Shown one piece after another: positions 16,633 to 25,698 of a stretch of 48,544 bases of DNA. The notes beneath the pieces were generated by a model. The model made no database searches and was not told the origin of the DNA. It worked only from the letters and a program-made list of their open reading frames with translations. Each line of letters opens with the position of its first letter. Within the stretch, counting starts at the first letter, position 1. The DNA is taken from the NCBI GenBank assembly GCA_003023695.1, contig PXYW01000018.1, positions 1-48,544 of the forward strand, written 5' to 3'. This stretch comes from Sulfobacillus benefaciens (lineage in GTDB: Bacteria > Bacillota > Sulfobacillia > Sulfobacillales > Sulfobacillaceae). The position numbers and the translations under genes are program-made.

Positions 16633-16660
16633 TCTATATTAGCCGGGTTTCCTAGGCCAA
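16633..16660 (-). promoter_or_regulatory. Possible promoter of the puuD-like gene
   Basis: TTGGCC (16660-16655), 16-base spacer, TATAGA (16638-16633) on the minus strand, about 40 bases before the TTG start. Confidence 0.4.
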
Positions 16661-16702
16661 CACTCGGTTTTTTCTCCCGCTCTCTTGCGGACCCCGATCT
16701 GG

Positions 16703-17596
16703 TTAATCGGGGGTGTCATGGGAAACGCTTCTAGAGGCAGAATGGAAATAGGTATGATGAGTTTGATCCCAAGTTTCCAAGGCGTGAAGGCGCATCGCAA
16801 TCTGTGGAGACTGGCGGGCTACCCTACGCACTAAAAGGTTCATTAGAACCATAGGCGCTGCATATGAGTCGAACAAAGAAGCGCTCGCTACTGGCACCAC
16901 TACGGTCACGTCGGCGATATCAAGAACAGGCGATGATAATCGGTCGGTAAACACTGCGATGGGCAATCCTCGCCGACGAATGGCATGAAGCCATTCCACG
17001 GTGGCAGTCGGATACCGAGGAAAAACCCATGCCAAGACTGCGGTATCTGGCTCGGCCGTTACCGGAATGGTATCCCATTGTGTAGTGCCTGGAGTAGCAA
17101 TAATGACATGGTCGCGAATTTTTGACAAGAAGTATGCCGCATAAGGAATGAGGGTCGCGGACGCTCGAGATCCAGTCAACACCAACCGCCCCGCCCGATG
17201 TATCAGATCGGCAACCCGGTCAATCGCGGGATCACGTGCCAATTGTTGTAAGCGCTCGAGGTTCTCAATTTCCTGGCTTACCAATGTATCAGCGTGTGCC
17301 GTATGATCTGAAGACACATACGTTAGCCTGTCCGGTGCCCTCCATTCTTCTCGTACTAGATCTTGCACTGTGTGAACGAAATCCGCATACCCGGAAAATC
17401 CCATGGTGGCGCAAAATCGGGATATAGATGCTTGGCTTACTTGAATGGTTGCAGCTAGTCTAGAGGCACTCATGAGTGATACTTCGCGGAGATGATGCAT
17501 CACATACTTTGCAATCTCTTTATGGGTTCCAGATGCTTCCCCCGCTGCGGCAACACGTTCCTGCAACATTTCGACCGTCAATACGCTATCTTTCAT
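16703..17596 (-). CDS. MurR/RpiR family transcriptional regulator
   Basis: A 297-residue regulator with an N-terminal RpiR helix-turn-helix (LMSASRLAATIQVSQASISRFCATMGFSG, residues ~45-75) and a C-terminal SIS sugar/phospho-ligand domain (RLVLTGSRASATLIPYAAYFL, ~125-145). Such proteins usually repress or activate the transport and catabolic genes next to them. Start ATG at 17596 with AAAGGAG five bases upstream. It is divergent from the permease-oxidase pair and upstream of the puuD-like hydrolase, so it probably controls both units. The ligand cannot be told. Confidence 0.88.
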   Translation of the reverse strand: MKDSVLTVEMLQERVAAAGEASGTHKEIAKYVMHHLREVSLMSASRLAATIQVSQASISRFCATMGFSGYADFVHTVQDLVREEWRAPDRLTYVSSDHTAHADTLVSQEIENLERLQQLARDPAIDRVADLIHRAGRLVLTGSRASATLIPYAAYFLSKIRDHVIIATPGTTQWDTIPVTAEPDTAVLAWVFPRYPTATVEWLHAIRRRGLPIAVFTDRLSSPVLDIADVTVVVPVASASLFDSYAAPMVLMNLLVRRVARQSPQIAMRLHALETWDQTHHTYFHSASRSVSHDTPD

Positions 17597-17644
17597 ATAC
17601 AACTCCTTTCCACACAATTGAATAGTATCATTCAGTTAATTGAA

Positions 17645-17673
17645 ATTATAGAATGTATATATAGCTGTAGCAA
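17645..17673 (-). promoter_or_regulatory. Promoter of the rpiR-type regulator
   Basis: TTGCTA (17673-17668), 17-base spacer, TATAAT (17650-17645) on the minus strand. Confidence 0.6.
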
Positions 17674-17717
17674 CGCGATATTCTCCTAAAATATTGTCAA
17701 AATGAAGAGGCATTCTG

Positions 17718-17746
17718 TTGAAATACTGCAACTAAGATGATACTCT
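17718..17746 (+). promoter_or_regulatory. Probable promoter of the permease-oxidase unit
   Basis: TTGAAA (17718-17723), 17-base spacer, TACTCT (17741-17746). The divergent region 17620-17770 also holds related strings AGTATCATTC (17627-17636, plus strand) and GATGATACTC (17736-17745, its near reverse complement), which could be operator sites for the RpiR regulator. Confidence 0.45.
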
Positions 17747-17870
17747 GTTCCCAGTTGGAGAATGATTTCATCCAATTGTCGCAATCCTTTGCTCTGCTAA
17801 TAAGGTAGTGTGCGGGTGTTTCATATTAATACGTTAAGAACATTCCCAACGATACAAGGAGGTCCATGCG

Positions 17871-19277
17871 ATGGCGTCAAATTTATTAGGAAAAAAGGGC
17901 CATAAAATTTCGGTCATTCAAGCCATTGGCTATTCTATCGCGTTGCTAGCACCTACGGCCTCAATGGCCCTCAATACGTCCCTGGCCGCCAGCATGGCTG
18001 GTCGCGCAGTGCCCTTAGTCATGCTGGGTTCGCTCATCGGGGTCATACTTATGGCTATTCCATTTATTAAATTCACACGAAAATTTGTCCACGCCGGATC
18101 CATCTACAATTTCAACAGCAAAGTTTTAGGCACGTCTGTGGGCTTTGTTTCAGGATGGGTTCTGTTGTTGTCCTATCTAGGTTTTGCCTTGGGCGGCATT
18201 GGACTGATTGGTGACTTTGGCCAAGCCTTGTTAGCGCAGTTAGGTATTCAAGTCCCATGGGCTCCCATCGCCCTCATTGGCACATTTCTGGTTTATCTGA
18301 TGATCATTCGTGAAATTCGCATTTCAACGACAGTAGCCCTAACCTTGGAAGGGCTCTCAGTTTTGGCCATGATCATTCTATCGTTTGTTATCTTAGGCCG
18401 TGGTGGTGCAGCTCATCATTTAACTCTCCTGCCATTCGTGCCCCAGCACCATGGCCTTTCGGGTGTGGCCTTCGCCATGGTATTTGGTTTCCTGTCCTAT
18501 TTTGGATTTGACGTCGCAGCAACCATCGGGGAAGAGACAAACAATCCGCGCAGGAATATTCCCATCGCAATTGTCGCCAACCTCTTAATTGCGGGCATAT
18601 TGTACGTGTTTGTCTCCTATGCCCAAACAGTGGGGTTTGGTCTTTCGGCTGCCGATATCAAACAGTTTTCCAATACCGGTGCCCCTCTTGGTGTCCTCGC
18701 GGCTCATTATATGGGCAACACCATGGCGGTGGCAATTGATATTGGGGCACTATTCAGCGGGTTTGCCGCGACTATGGCCGCAACTCAGGCTGCGTCCCGT
18801 ATCCTGTTTGCCTTAAGTAGAGATAATGTCCTGCTTCCCTCATTGGCCAAAGTCAGCGATAAGTCGGGCGCTCCTGTACGAACCACTACCGTCGTGGTGG
18901 TCTTTGGTTTATGCGTGATGCTGATTCCCTCATTATGGGGCAACACCGCCGCTGCCATGTTCGGTTATGCCGGAACTGTCGGGGTACTGGGATTCTTGGT
19001 GTCTTACGGTTTGACAGCCTTGGCTGACATTGTGAATGAGGCTCGTGTTGGCCGCAACAAAGCCATATCTATACTTTTGGGCGTACTGGCCATGGCCATT
19101 ATTTTATACACTCTATATGCCAATGTGTATCCTGTCCCACCAATGCCTTACGCGGTATTCCCCTATTTAACCGCCGGCTGGATTCTATTGGGTGTAGGAT
19201 TGCTCTATCGAAAACCCTCTTTGCGTAACGACATTGGTCATGCTTTAGAGGCTCATGCACGAGAAGTCGATGTTTAA
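17871..19277 (+). CDS. APC superfamily amino acid permease
   Basis: A 468-residue protein with about 12 hydrophobic segments. The N-terminal ALLAPTASMALN and the segment FGFLSYFGFDVAATIGEETNNPRRNIP are hallmarks of amino acid-polyamine-organocation (APC) permeases (the E-E-x-x-x-P-x-x-x-I-P signature). It would import an amino acid or amine with protons or another cation. AGGAGG lies before the ATG. It is followed after 11 bases by an FAD amine oxidase, suggesting the oxidase acts on the imported compound. Confidence 0.9.
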   Translation: MASNLLGKKGHKISVIQAIGYSIALLAPTASMALNTSLAASMAGRAVPLVMLGSLIGVILMAIPFIKFTRKFVHAGSIYNFNSKVLGTSVGFVSGWVLLLSYLGFALGGIGLIGDFGQALLAQLGIQVPWAPIALIGTFLVYLMIIREIRISTTVALTLEGLSVLAMIILSFVILGRGGAAHHLTLLPFVPQHHGLSGVAFAMVFGFLSYFGFDVAATIGEETNNPRRNIPIAIVANLLIAGILYVFVSYAQTVGFGLSAADIKQFSNTGAPLGVLAAHYMGNTMAVAIDIGALFSGFAATMAATQAASRILFALSRDNVLLPSLAKVSDKSGAPVRTTTVVVVFGLCVMLIPSLWGNTAAAMFGYAGTVGVLGFLVSYGLTALADIVNEARVGRNKAISILLGVLAMAIILYTLYANVYPVPPMPYAVFPYLTAGWILLGVGLLYRKPSLRNDIGHALEAHAREVDV

Positions 19278-19288
19278 GGAGGCACCAT

Positions 19289-20422
19289 ATGGCAAAGTAT
19301 GACATCATCGTGGTGGGAATGGGCATCATGGGTGGTGCCGCGACATATCAAGCTGCGCGAAGAGGTCTTAAGGTACTAGGATTGGAGCAATTTGACCAAA
19401 TAGGCCATACTATGGGATCGTCACACGGAGAGACTCGTGTAATCCGACAAGCCTATTACGAGCACCCTGATTACGTTCCGCTTGTGCAAGACGCTTGGAA
19501 CGAGTGGAAGGAACTGGAACGTCTAACCCGCCAATCTTTATTGGTGCAAACGGGAGGTCTCATGATGGGTCTTCCCTCGTCTGAGGTAGTGCGTGGTGCA
19601 ATAGCCGCTGCCGTAGCCCACCAGTTGCCGTATGAAATTTGGGATGCGGCCCACGTGATGCGCCGCTTCCCAGCATTTCATGTCACCGCAGAGGAGGTGG
19701 CAGTGTGGGAGCCGATGGCTGGATATATTAAGGCCGAGGCTTCGCTATTAGCCATGGTATCCTTTGCCACTTCCCGAGGTGCCACTATCCATACTGGGGA
19801 GAACGTTTTAGCAATGACCTCTCAGTCTCCCAACGAGGTGGAGATTACAACCAACAAGGACCGTTATTCTGCCGGAGCCGTCATCTTGACAGTGGGCCCT
19901 TGGGCAACCCGTTGGTTTCCGGCGTGGCCTTTGGCGGTGGAACGACAAGTACCGTTTTGGTTCGATGGACCAAGACTCCGTGCGATGACACAATATCCTA
20001 TTTACATTCACGAAAATCGGCAAGGTCAGCATACCTATGGATTTCCTTACATCGACGGGCAAGGATTAAAAATTGCCCGTCACCATGGTGGCAAAATCAC
20101 CACAATCGATACGGTGCAGCGCAAGGTGGTGCAAGATGACAAAGCGGCTTTGGAATCCACCCTCGATTTCCTGCCCGATGTTCTGACGTCCTCTGTTTGC
20201 CGCGAAGAAGTATGCCTGTATACCAACTCCCCCGACTCCCATTTCATCATTGGGCGACATCCCCAGTACCACGGGCATGTGATAGTCGGGGCAGGGTTTT
20301 CCGGACACGGTTTTAAATTTGCTCCCACCATTGGCCGGCTGCTTTTGGACTTGGCTCAAAATCTGCATGCCGCTGAATTACCGCTATTTTCCCCGCTAAG
20401 AAACGCCATCCAACTTCATTAA
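19289..20422 (+). CDS. N-methyl amino acid oxidase, monomeric sarcosine/N-methyltryptophan oxidase family
   Basis: A 377-residue flavoprotein. The N-terminal dinucleotide motif VVGMGIMGGAATYQAARRG, then GSSHGETRVIRQAYYEHPDYVPL, and CLYTNSPDSHFIIG with Cys309 match monomeric sarcosine oxidase and N-methyltryptophan oxidase (SolA); that Cys is the covalent FAD attachment site. The reaction oxidises an N-methyl amino acid to the amino acid, formaldehyde and H2O2. It forms a two-gene unit with the permease. The exact substrate is not readable. A GGGCCCA/TGGGCCC inverted repeat follows the stop. Confidence 0.87.
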   Translation: MAKYDIIVVGMGIMGGAATYQAARRGLKVLGLEQFDQIGHTMGSSHGETRVIRQAYYEHPDYVPLVQDAWNEWKELERLTRQSLLVQTGGLMMGLPSSEVVRGAIAAAVAHQLPYEIWDAAHVMRRFPAFHVTAEEVAVWEPMAGYIKAEASLLAMVSFATSRGATIHTGENVLAMTSQSPNEVEITTNKDRYSAGAVILTVGPWATRWFPAWPLAVERQVPFWFDGPRLRAMTQYPIYIHENRQGQHTYGFPYIDGQGLKIARHHGGKITTIDTVQRKVVQDDKAALESTLDFLPDVLTSSVCREEVCLYTNSPDSHFIIGRHPQYHGHVIVGAGFSGHGFKFAPTIGRLLLDLAQNLHAAELPLFSPLRNAIQLH

Positions 20423-20429
20423 ACCCTAA

Positions 20430-20463
20430 AGGGCCCATACCACGTGCTTCTCGGCTGTGGGCC
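20430..20463 (+). terminator. Inverted repeat after the oxidase gene
   Basis: GGGCCCA (20430-20436) pairs with TGGGCCC (20457-20463), with an inner CCAC/GTGG possible. No T-run follows, so it may be a weak or Rho-assisted terminator. Confidence 0.35.
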
Positions 20464-20564
20464 CCCGTCTTGCACAACCGAGTCGTTCGCAACAGTGGCT
20501 GGATCCGACCTCTGGTTGCTATACTCAGAACAGTACCGAACGAAGTGTCAACAGGGGGAATTTC

Positions 20565-21077
20565 ATGAAACGAATTGCCATTATTGGGTCGCCCGGAGCG
20601 GGAAAATCTACTTTAGCCTGGCAATTAGGAGAAATTTTGGGACTTCCCGTGTTTCATTTGGACCGACTGTTTTGGAAACCAGGATGGATACCATCGCCCA
20701 AATCTCTGTGGATTGCCATGCAATCCACACTCGTCACCCAAGATTCCTGGATTATCGATGGGAATTATGGATCAACGTTGCATATTCGGGTAGCCGCTGC
20801 TGACACCATCATTTTTCTGGATTTTCCGCGCTACATTTGCTTGGGTCAAGCTGTGAAAAGAGCTTGGCAATATCGAGGCACTATTCGGCCTGATATGGCG
20901 CAGGGATGTCCTGAAAAAATTGATAGGGAATTCCTCCAATACATCTGGAGATTCCCATTCTCCGAAAGGCCGCAAATTCTATTCCAGTTGCGCCTTGCCT
21001 CTGAACGAGGGGCATCAGTAATACAATTGACCAGACGACAGCAAATAACCGAGTATATGAAAAGCCTAGAAAAGTGA
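20565..21077 (+). CDS. P-loop kinase-like protein (FlaR/adenylate kinase-related)
   Basis: A 170-residue protein with a Walker A motif IIGSPGAGKSTLAWQLG at the N-terminus, HLDRLFWKPGW (residue ~30), and WIIDGNYGSTL (~64). This pattern is that of 'DNA topology modulation' FlaR-like proteins, which are adenylate-kinase-like small nucleoside or metabolite kinases of unknown substrate. ATG with GGGGGA seven bases upstream. No operon partner; the next gene is on the other strand. Confidence 0.8.
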   Translation: MKRIAIIGSPGAGKSTLAWQLGEILGLPVFHLDRLFWKPGWIPSPKSLWIAMQSTLVTQDSWIIDGNYGSTLHIRVAAADTIIFLDFPRYICLGQAVKRAWQYRGTIRPDMAQGCPEKIDREFLQYIWRFPFSERPQILFQLRLASERGASVIQLTRRQQITEYMKSLEK

Positions 21078-21124
21078 ATCGGCCCAAAGCGTCGAGTCGC
21101 CTGCGACAGAGCGGGCCATAACTG

Positions 21125-21415
21125 TTAGGATTCCGTGACTCTAGACTTCAGTACGTAATCAAAATACCGCTCGGTCACCCCGTGACCGGTCCACGAGGCA
21201 CGAAGCTGGGTTTTTTTGACCACGCGCCGCATTGCCGAAAGCAGATGCCGATTGCAATCCTGGGCTGTGTCCCCTGTTAGCACGCCTTCGATGTGAAACC
21301 CACCGTCCACTGCCTTTATCGCAGCGTCGCCAAAAAGCGATAGTACCACAGGTTTTATCGCTTCGCTATCGTCCGTAGTGATGTCGGCGATCACCGAAAA
21401 CGTGTTCTCTTCCAT
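21125..21415 (-). CDS. Hypothetical protein, 96 residues
   Basis: A small soluble protein with an alternating strand-helix pattern, no signal peptide and no recognised motif. It contains DAAIKAVDGGFHIEGVLTGDTAQDCNRHLLSAMRRVVKKTQLRASW, consistent with a small alpha/beta fold. ATG at 21415 is chosen for AGGAGG with six-base spacing; GTG two codons earlier overlaps that site. It lies downstream of the 2-oxoacid oxidoreductase operon in the same direction but 94 bases after its end. Confidence 0.6.
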   Translation of the reverse strand: MEENTFSVIADITTDDSEAIKPVVLSLFGDAAIKAVDGGFHIEGVLTGDTAQDCNRHLLSAMRRVVKKTQLRASWTGHGVTERYFDYVLKSRVTES

Positions 21416-21509
21416 CGGCACCCTCCTGATTCAGAGTCTTCTGATGCCTATGATATCACATTCCTGGTGGCAACCCTATCCCGCAACGGTTTAGATTCTC
21501 TCCAAAGTC

Positions 21510-22391
21510 TCATTGGGTATAAGCAGGGTACGGCTCAAAATATCGTGAAAACACCCTGTACGGATCTTCGGCGATTGGCGGCAGCGAAACTAATGGCGAG
21601 ACCGGAAATTGCGGCAAGCGTTCAAATAACGGCGGGCTGTCCTTTTGAAAAATCAACCCGACCGGCTGTAAGTCTTCTCGGTTTAATAAGGCAACCGCTT
21701 GGGTAAAATCGTGGGGATCATGCCCAATGTCTTCCGCCAAACGGATATGATCCTTCCACCAACGATAGGTTCTGGCTTTATCATAGGTCACACAAGGAGA
21801 AAACACATTAATAAGACTAAAACCTGGATGTTTTATGCCTCCCTCAACAAGACCCGCTAACAGATCCACTTGACTGGATACGGCCTGTGCCACATAGGTT
21901 GCTCCTGATGCCACCGCCAACGCCAAAGGAGCAATGGGAACGTCAATAGATCCATAGGGTGTGGAGCTTGAAGCAAAGCCCAGTGGGCTGGTCGGTGCCG
22001 TTTGTCCCTTGGTGTTCCCGTAGACCCCGTTGTCCATCACAATATAGGTCACGTCGATGTTTCGCCGACACGCATGTATCAAATGCCCTACCCCTATGCC
22101 ATAGCCATCCCCGTCTCCACCGGCAGCAATGACAGTCAGTGCCCGATTAGCCATTTTTATGCCGGTTGCCGCAGGCAATGTGCGACCATGCGTGGTGTGT
22201 AGCCCGTAACCCCCAAAGTATGTGGTGATTTTACCCGAACACCCAATGCCTGAAACCAAGACTGTCTCATAGGGAGCTATGCGCAAATTGGCCAGGGCTT
22301 TTTGCAAGGCTTTTAAGACCCCGAAATCTCCGCACCCTGGGCACCATGTCGGGTGATCGCGTTCATACGCGGCCATGTCGATAGTCATCAT
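21510..22391 (-). CDS. 2-oxoacid:ferredoxin oxidoreductase beta subunit
   Basis: Thiamine-diphosphate subunit of a two-subunit 2-oxoacid:ferredoxin oxidoreductase. Cluster ligands WCPGCGDFG, GIGCSGK and FSPCVTY are present, and AAGGDGDGYGIG is the TPP/Mg binding motif. It oxidatively decarboxylates a 2-oxoacid to the acyl-CoA and reduces ferredoxin. The start at 22391 overlaps the stop of the alpha gene (ACATGATG), so the two are coupled. As the last gene of the probable hpa operon it may act on a 2-oxoacid made from the aromatic substrate or be a general KorB. Confidence 0.9.
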   Translation of the reverse strand: MMTIDMAAYERDHPTWCPGCGDFGVLKALQKALANLRIAPYETVLVSGIGCSGKITTYFGGYGLHTTHGRTLPAATGIKMANRALTVIAAGGDGDGYGIGVGHLIHACRRNIDVTYIVMDNGVYGNTKGQTAPTSPLGFASSSTPYGSIDVPIAPLALAVASGATYVAQAVSSQVDLLAGLVEGGIKHPGFSLINVFSPCVTYDKARTYRWWKDHIRLAEDIGHDPHDFTQAVALLNREDLQPVGLIFQKDSPPLFERLPQFPVSPLVSLPPIAEDPYRVFSRYFEPYPAYTQ

Positions 22392-24067
22392 GTCCCCCAC
22401 TTTCCTTTAATAACCCACAAGTCCTCCACAGTAATTGGCATCCCGTCATATTTGCGAAAACCCTTGATCTTGTCGCCAATGCCTAAATGTTGCGCTAAAA
22501 GCCCGGCCACCTGACCAGAATAGTTTTGTTCTACAACGATAATCTCCCCGGCTTCCTTAAGTCCTTGCAAACTTTGAGTGGGAAAGGGACTTAGCAGGTG
22601 CAAGGCTATAACCGACGAGTTGTCCTGTTCTTCCGGCGGCAACGCGAGCCACCATTCCAAGAGAGGCAAGACAGAGCTCCCCACGGAGAAATACACATGG
22701 TCACATCCCTGTCCCCAACGGAAAAATGGTTCTACCGCGGTATACACGCTATCCAACTTTTCCCACCGGGATCTCTGCATTTGGGCTCGGATCTCGGGGT
22801 CTTCGACATCAATCCCCCCTCTGGTGTCGTGCTCGTCACCGGAGGTGACAAAGGGAGTTTTCATGGGAGTGCCGGGGAGGATCCGGGGTCCAGGCTCACG
22901 GCCCTCTGTGCGCCAATAACGCGCATAGACGTCATCGGGGTTAGACTGAATTTTTCGGTCCACCGACACCCCTTCGAAATCAAGGTCCCGAAGAGTACGG
23001 CGTGACAGGGCAAGATCTTGGTCACTAGCAACAATCACCGGACACTGATACCGCTCCGCTAAATTGAAGGCTGTCGGCATATCCAAAAGTGCGGTACCAG
23101 GATCGATCGGCGCTAAAACAATGCGCCCGAAGTCACCATGTCCCGCATAAATCATATGGGCTAGGTCTCCTTGCTCATGTTTTGTGGGCATTCCAGCGCT
23201 GGGTCCTGGGCGTTGGGTATCCACTATAACCGCAGGGGTTTCCGTCATTGCCGCATAACCTAGTGATTCGGTCATCAGCGACAGCCCCGGTCCTGAGGTT
23301 GCGGTCATGGCGCGCACTCCGGCATACTGTGCTCCAATCACCATCATTAACGCGGCAATTTCATCCTCCGCCTGAACCACGGCACCGCCAACTGCTGGCA
23401 ATTCCCTGGCCAGCCATTCCAAAATATCGCTCGCCGGCGTAATCGGATAACCGAAAAATAGTCGACAGTTTGCCATTAAGGCGCCAACGGCCATTGCCTC
23501 ATTGCCAGAAAGCACGGGGGCGCTCTGACCTAAGGGAGGCAAGTGAATCATGGCTTCGCCGACTTCGCTCGCCCACTGATATCCAGCCTCTAGGCCTCTA
23601 AGATTGCTCTCGACCACAGATTCTCCTTTGTCCCTAAACTGACGGCGGACTTCATCCGTCATAAGGTCCAATGGAATGCCTAACAAAAAGGCCGATATAC
23701 CTAACGCCACCGCATTGCGGTGGGTTTTACCGCGAACGGTGGCGGCTAATGCCGACAAAGGAGCGGAAGCCATCGCGCTTGCGTCGTCTACCATAACCCG
23801 TGTCCCTTGCCCAATCCGGGAAGTATAATGAGATAAGAATTCTTGCGCCCCTGCAATCACCAAATCTAGGTGTTTTCTGTGCCCATGTTTGGGTTGGTCG
23901 GTAATCCGTACTTCATATGAAGTCATGCCACCCTTGATGACGGAGGGAAATTCTCTGAAGGTGACGACGCCATACCCAAGACGGCTAACCGAGCGCACCA
24001 TAATTTCTCCCGCACTGTCAACGCCTTCGCCCGTGTGCGCCAAAAACATCCAGGTAAAGTCGGTCAT
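22388..24067 (-). CDS. 2-oxoacid:ferredoxin oxidoreductase alpha subunit (fused gamma-alpha)
   Basis: A 559-residue subunit with an N-terminal gamma domain (HTGEGVDSAGEIMVRSV...FPSVIKGGMTSYEVRI), then the alpha pyrimidine-binding domain beginning at about residue 195 (GNEAMAVGALMANCRLFFGYPITPASDILEWL), with TSGPGLSLMTESLGYAAMTETPAVIVDTQRPGPSAGMPTKHEQGDL. The YPITP motif marks 2-oxoacid:ferredoxin oxidoreductases of the KorA type; the gamma-alpha fusion is common in archaea and acidophilic bacteria. It is 69 bases after hpaC and overlaps its beta partner by four bases. Substrate range (2-oxoglutarate, pyruvate or aryl-pyruvate) cannot be fixed from sequence. Confidence 0.9.
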   Translation of the reverse strand: MTDFTWMFLAHTGEGVDSAGEIMVRSVSRLGYGVVTFREFPSVIKGGMTSYEVRITDQPKHGHRKHLDLVIAGAQEFLSHYTSRIGQGTRVMVDDASAMASAPLSALAATVRGKTHRNAVALGISAFLLGIPLDLMTDEVRRQFRDKGESVVESNLRGLEAGYQWASEVGEAMIHLPPLGQSAPVLSGNEAMAVGALMANCRLFFGYPITPASDILEWLARELPAVGGAVVQAEDEIAALMMVIGAQYAGVRAMTATSGPGLSLMTESLGYAAMTETPAVIVDTQRPGPSAGMPTKHEQGDLAHMIYAGHGDFGRIVLAPIDPGTALLDMPTAFNLAERYQCPVIVASDQDLALSRRTLRDLDFEGVSVDRKIQSNPDDVYARYWRTEGREPGPRILPGTPMKTPFVTSGDEHDTRGGIDVEDPEIRAQMQRSRWEKLDSVYTAVEPFFRWGQGCDHVYFSVGSSVLPLLEWWLALPPEEQDNSSVIALHLLSPFPTQSLQGLKEAGEIIVVEQNYSGQVAGLLAQHLGIGDKIKGFRKYDGMPITVEDLWVIKGKWGT

Positions 24068-24136
24068 CGATTCGTCGCTCCCTCAGATTTGGGAATGCGG
24101 CATGATGCCCCAGTCCTCATAATAGACACCCCATGC

Positions 24137-24667
24137 TTATTGTTCCAACAAGAAGAACTCCACCATTTCATCTTGCTCCACACCTAGCTGAGAAAAATAT
24201 TGCCCCTGGTAAAAAATGAGCGGGGTATGGTGTTCTTGTTCCCCAAAGTCGTGAACTCGCCCGATAATAATGGTATGGTCTCCGGCTACAATTCCTTGAT
24301 CTTTTTGGCATAAGAACCAGGCGGCCGCATCATGCACCACGGGAAACCCTCCGGGAACCAGTGCCAACTGCGGTTGGGCCTCGGGATGATGCTGACGGCG
24401 GCCAAAGATTTCGGAGACCAGCTTCTGCCGTGAATGCAAGATACTAATGGTAAACACCGCATCAGGGGATGCCAAATAGCGGTGCATTTGGCTCGCATTG
24501 CTCACCGATACTGCCACCAATAACGGATCCAGGGAGACGGACATAAACGCATTAGCCGTCATCCCGTGAATTTCTGATCCTTGTTTGGCCATAACCACCG
24601 TAATACCGGTTGCAAATTTACTACACGCCTGGCGAAAGTTCCGCTGTCGGTCTATGACATGGCTCAT
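24137..24667 (-). CDS. hpaC: Flavin reductase of 4-hydroxyphenylacetate 3-monooxygenase (HpaC-like)
   Basis: A 176-residue flavin reductase-domain protein: FRQACSKFATGITVVMA at the N-terminus, GMTANAFMSVSLDPLLVAVSV and a C-terminal IIIGRV are typical. It would reduce FAD or FMN with NAD(P)H and hand it to the oxygenase HpaB. The ATG at 24667 lies nine bases after GAGGGGG; longer starts would overlap the upstream dioxygenase gene. It sits between hpaD and the ferredoxin oxidoreductase genes, 26 bases after hpaD. Confidence 0.87.
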   Translation of the reverse strand: MSHVIDRQRNFRQACSKFATGITVVMAKQGSEIHGMTANAFMSVSLDPLLVAVSVSNASQMHRYLASPDAVFTISILHSRQKLVSEIFGRRQHHPEAQPQLALVPGGFPVVHDAAAWFLCQKDQGIVAGDHTIIIGRVHDFGEQEHHTPLIFYQGQYFSQLGVEQDEMVEFFLLEQ

Positions 24668-24693
24668 CTGGATCATCCCCCTCGCACTAAGTC

Positions 24694-25686
24694 CTAATCC
24701 ACCATAATGGGCCGATCTGGCAATATCGGATTCGTTGTCGGCATGGGGTTTTGGTTCCAATCAAAAGCGACCATCGATTCATCAAACCATCTTTTGGGAG
24801 CTGGTGCTCCCCAAAATGTTTGCCTTTGCGGATCTTCGAGATCCCACCGTATTGGTTCCCAGTCAGGGTCAGCGAGTAAGTAGTCACCGGTAAAAAGTTC
24901 AATACGGTTGCCATCGGGATCTCTTAAGTATAAAAAGAAAGCGTTAGTGGTCCCGTGGCGTCCCGGTCCGCGTTCGATGTTGTCTACATAGCCTAGCGCA
25001 GCCAGTCGATCCGCCACTGCCAAGATCTGATCCTTTGATGACGCAATAAAGGAGGCATGGTGGAATCGTGGGCCTTTGCCGTTAGATATGGCCAGGTCAT
25101 GTGAAGTTTGCTTGCGATGGAGCCACGCCCCCCAAATTCGGTCTTTGCCATTTTCCACACTGACGGTATATTCACTCATCTGAAACCCCAGGTGATCTTG
25201 GTACCAACGCGCTGCCTCCTCCACATGGGGACTAATATAGTTGACATGATCAAGCCGCATTACCTCGGCGCCGCGATACTGATCGAACCGTTGCAATAAC
25301 CACGGTACCTGTTCCACTTGATAAAAAAACTCTATCGGGAAGCCAAAGGGATCTTGTGCCCGCAGCACACGGCCAATTGCCCGCTCGACTCCAGTCTCCC
25401 AATGCACGCCAACTCCAAGAGTTCCGAGATATTGGGCCAGGATATCTAGATCGTTTTCACGAGCCACGCGAAATCCCACATGAGCCACGCCAGGTTCCGA
25501 AGCCTGTCGGAGAATCAGGTTATGGTGCGTCCGATCTTCGAGCCCTCGTAAGTAGAGACATTGCCCATCACGTTCGGTTACCGTCAGCCCAACCGCATCG
25601 ACGTAAAATGCTTGAGCCCGATCCAAGTCGGTCACGCAATACTCGATGTGGTGCGTGCGCAAAACATTGAAGGTATTGCCATCCAT
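24694..25686 (-). CDS. hpaD: 3,4-dihydroxyphenylacetate 2,3-dioxygenase (extradiol, VOC fold)
   Basis: A two-domain vicinal-oxygen-chelate extradiol dioxygenase, 330 residues. The metal ligands are His147 (LDHVNY), His210 (RFHHASF) and Glu263 (GNRIELF). The long C-terminal tail (PIRWDLEDPQRQTFWGAPAPKRWF) is like the Fe/Mn homoprotocatechuate 2,3-dioxygenases of Brevibacterium and Arthrobacter. It opens the ring of 3,4-dihydroxyphenylacetate to 5-carboxymethyl-2-hydroxymuconate semialdehyde. The gene follows hpaB by 12 bases, matching its place in the pathway. Confidence 0.92.
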   Translation of the reverse strand: MDGNTFNVLRTHHIEYCVTDLDRAQAFYVDAVGLTVTERDGQCLYLRGLEDRTHHNLILRQASEPGVAHVGFRVARENDLDILAQYLGTLGVGVHWETGVERAIGRVLRAQDPFGFPIEFFYQVEQVPWLLQRFDQYRGAEVMRLDHVNYISPHVEEAARWYQDHLGFQMSEYTVSVENGKDRIWGAWLHRKQTSHDLAISNGKGPRFHHASFIASSKDQILAVADRLAALGYVDNIERGPGRHGTTNAFFLYLRDPDGNRIELFTGDYLLADPDWEPIRWDLEDPQRQTFWGAPAPKRWFDESMVAFDWNQNPMPTTNPILPDRPIMVD

Positions 25687-25698
25687 AGGGTATCCCTC

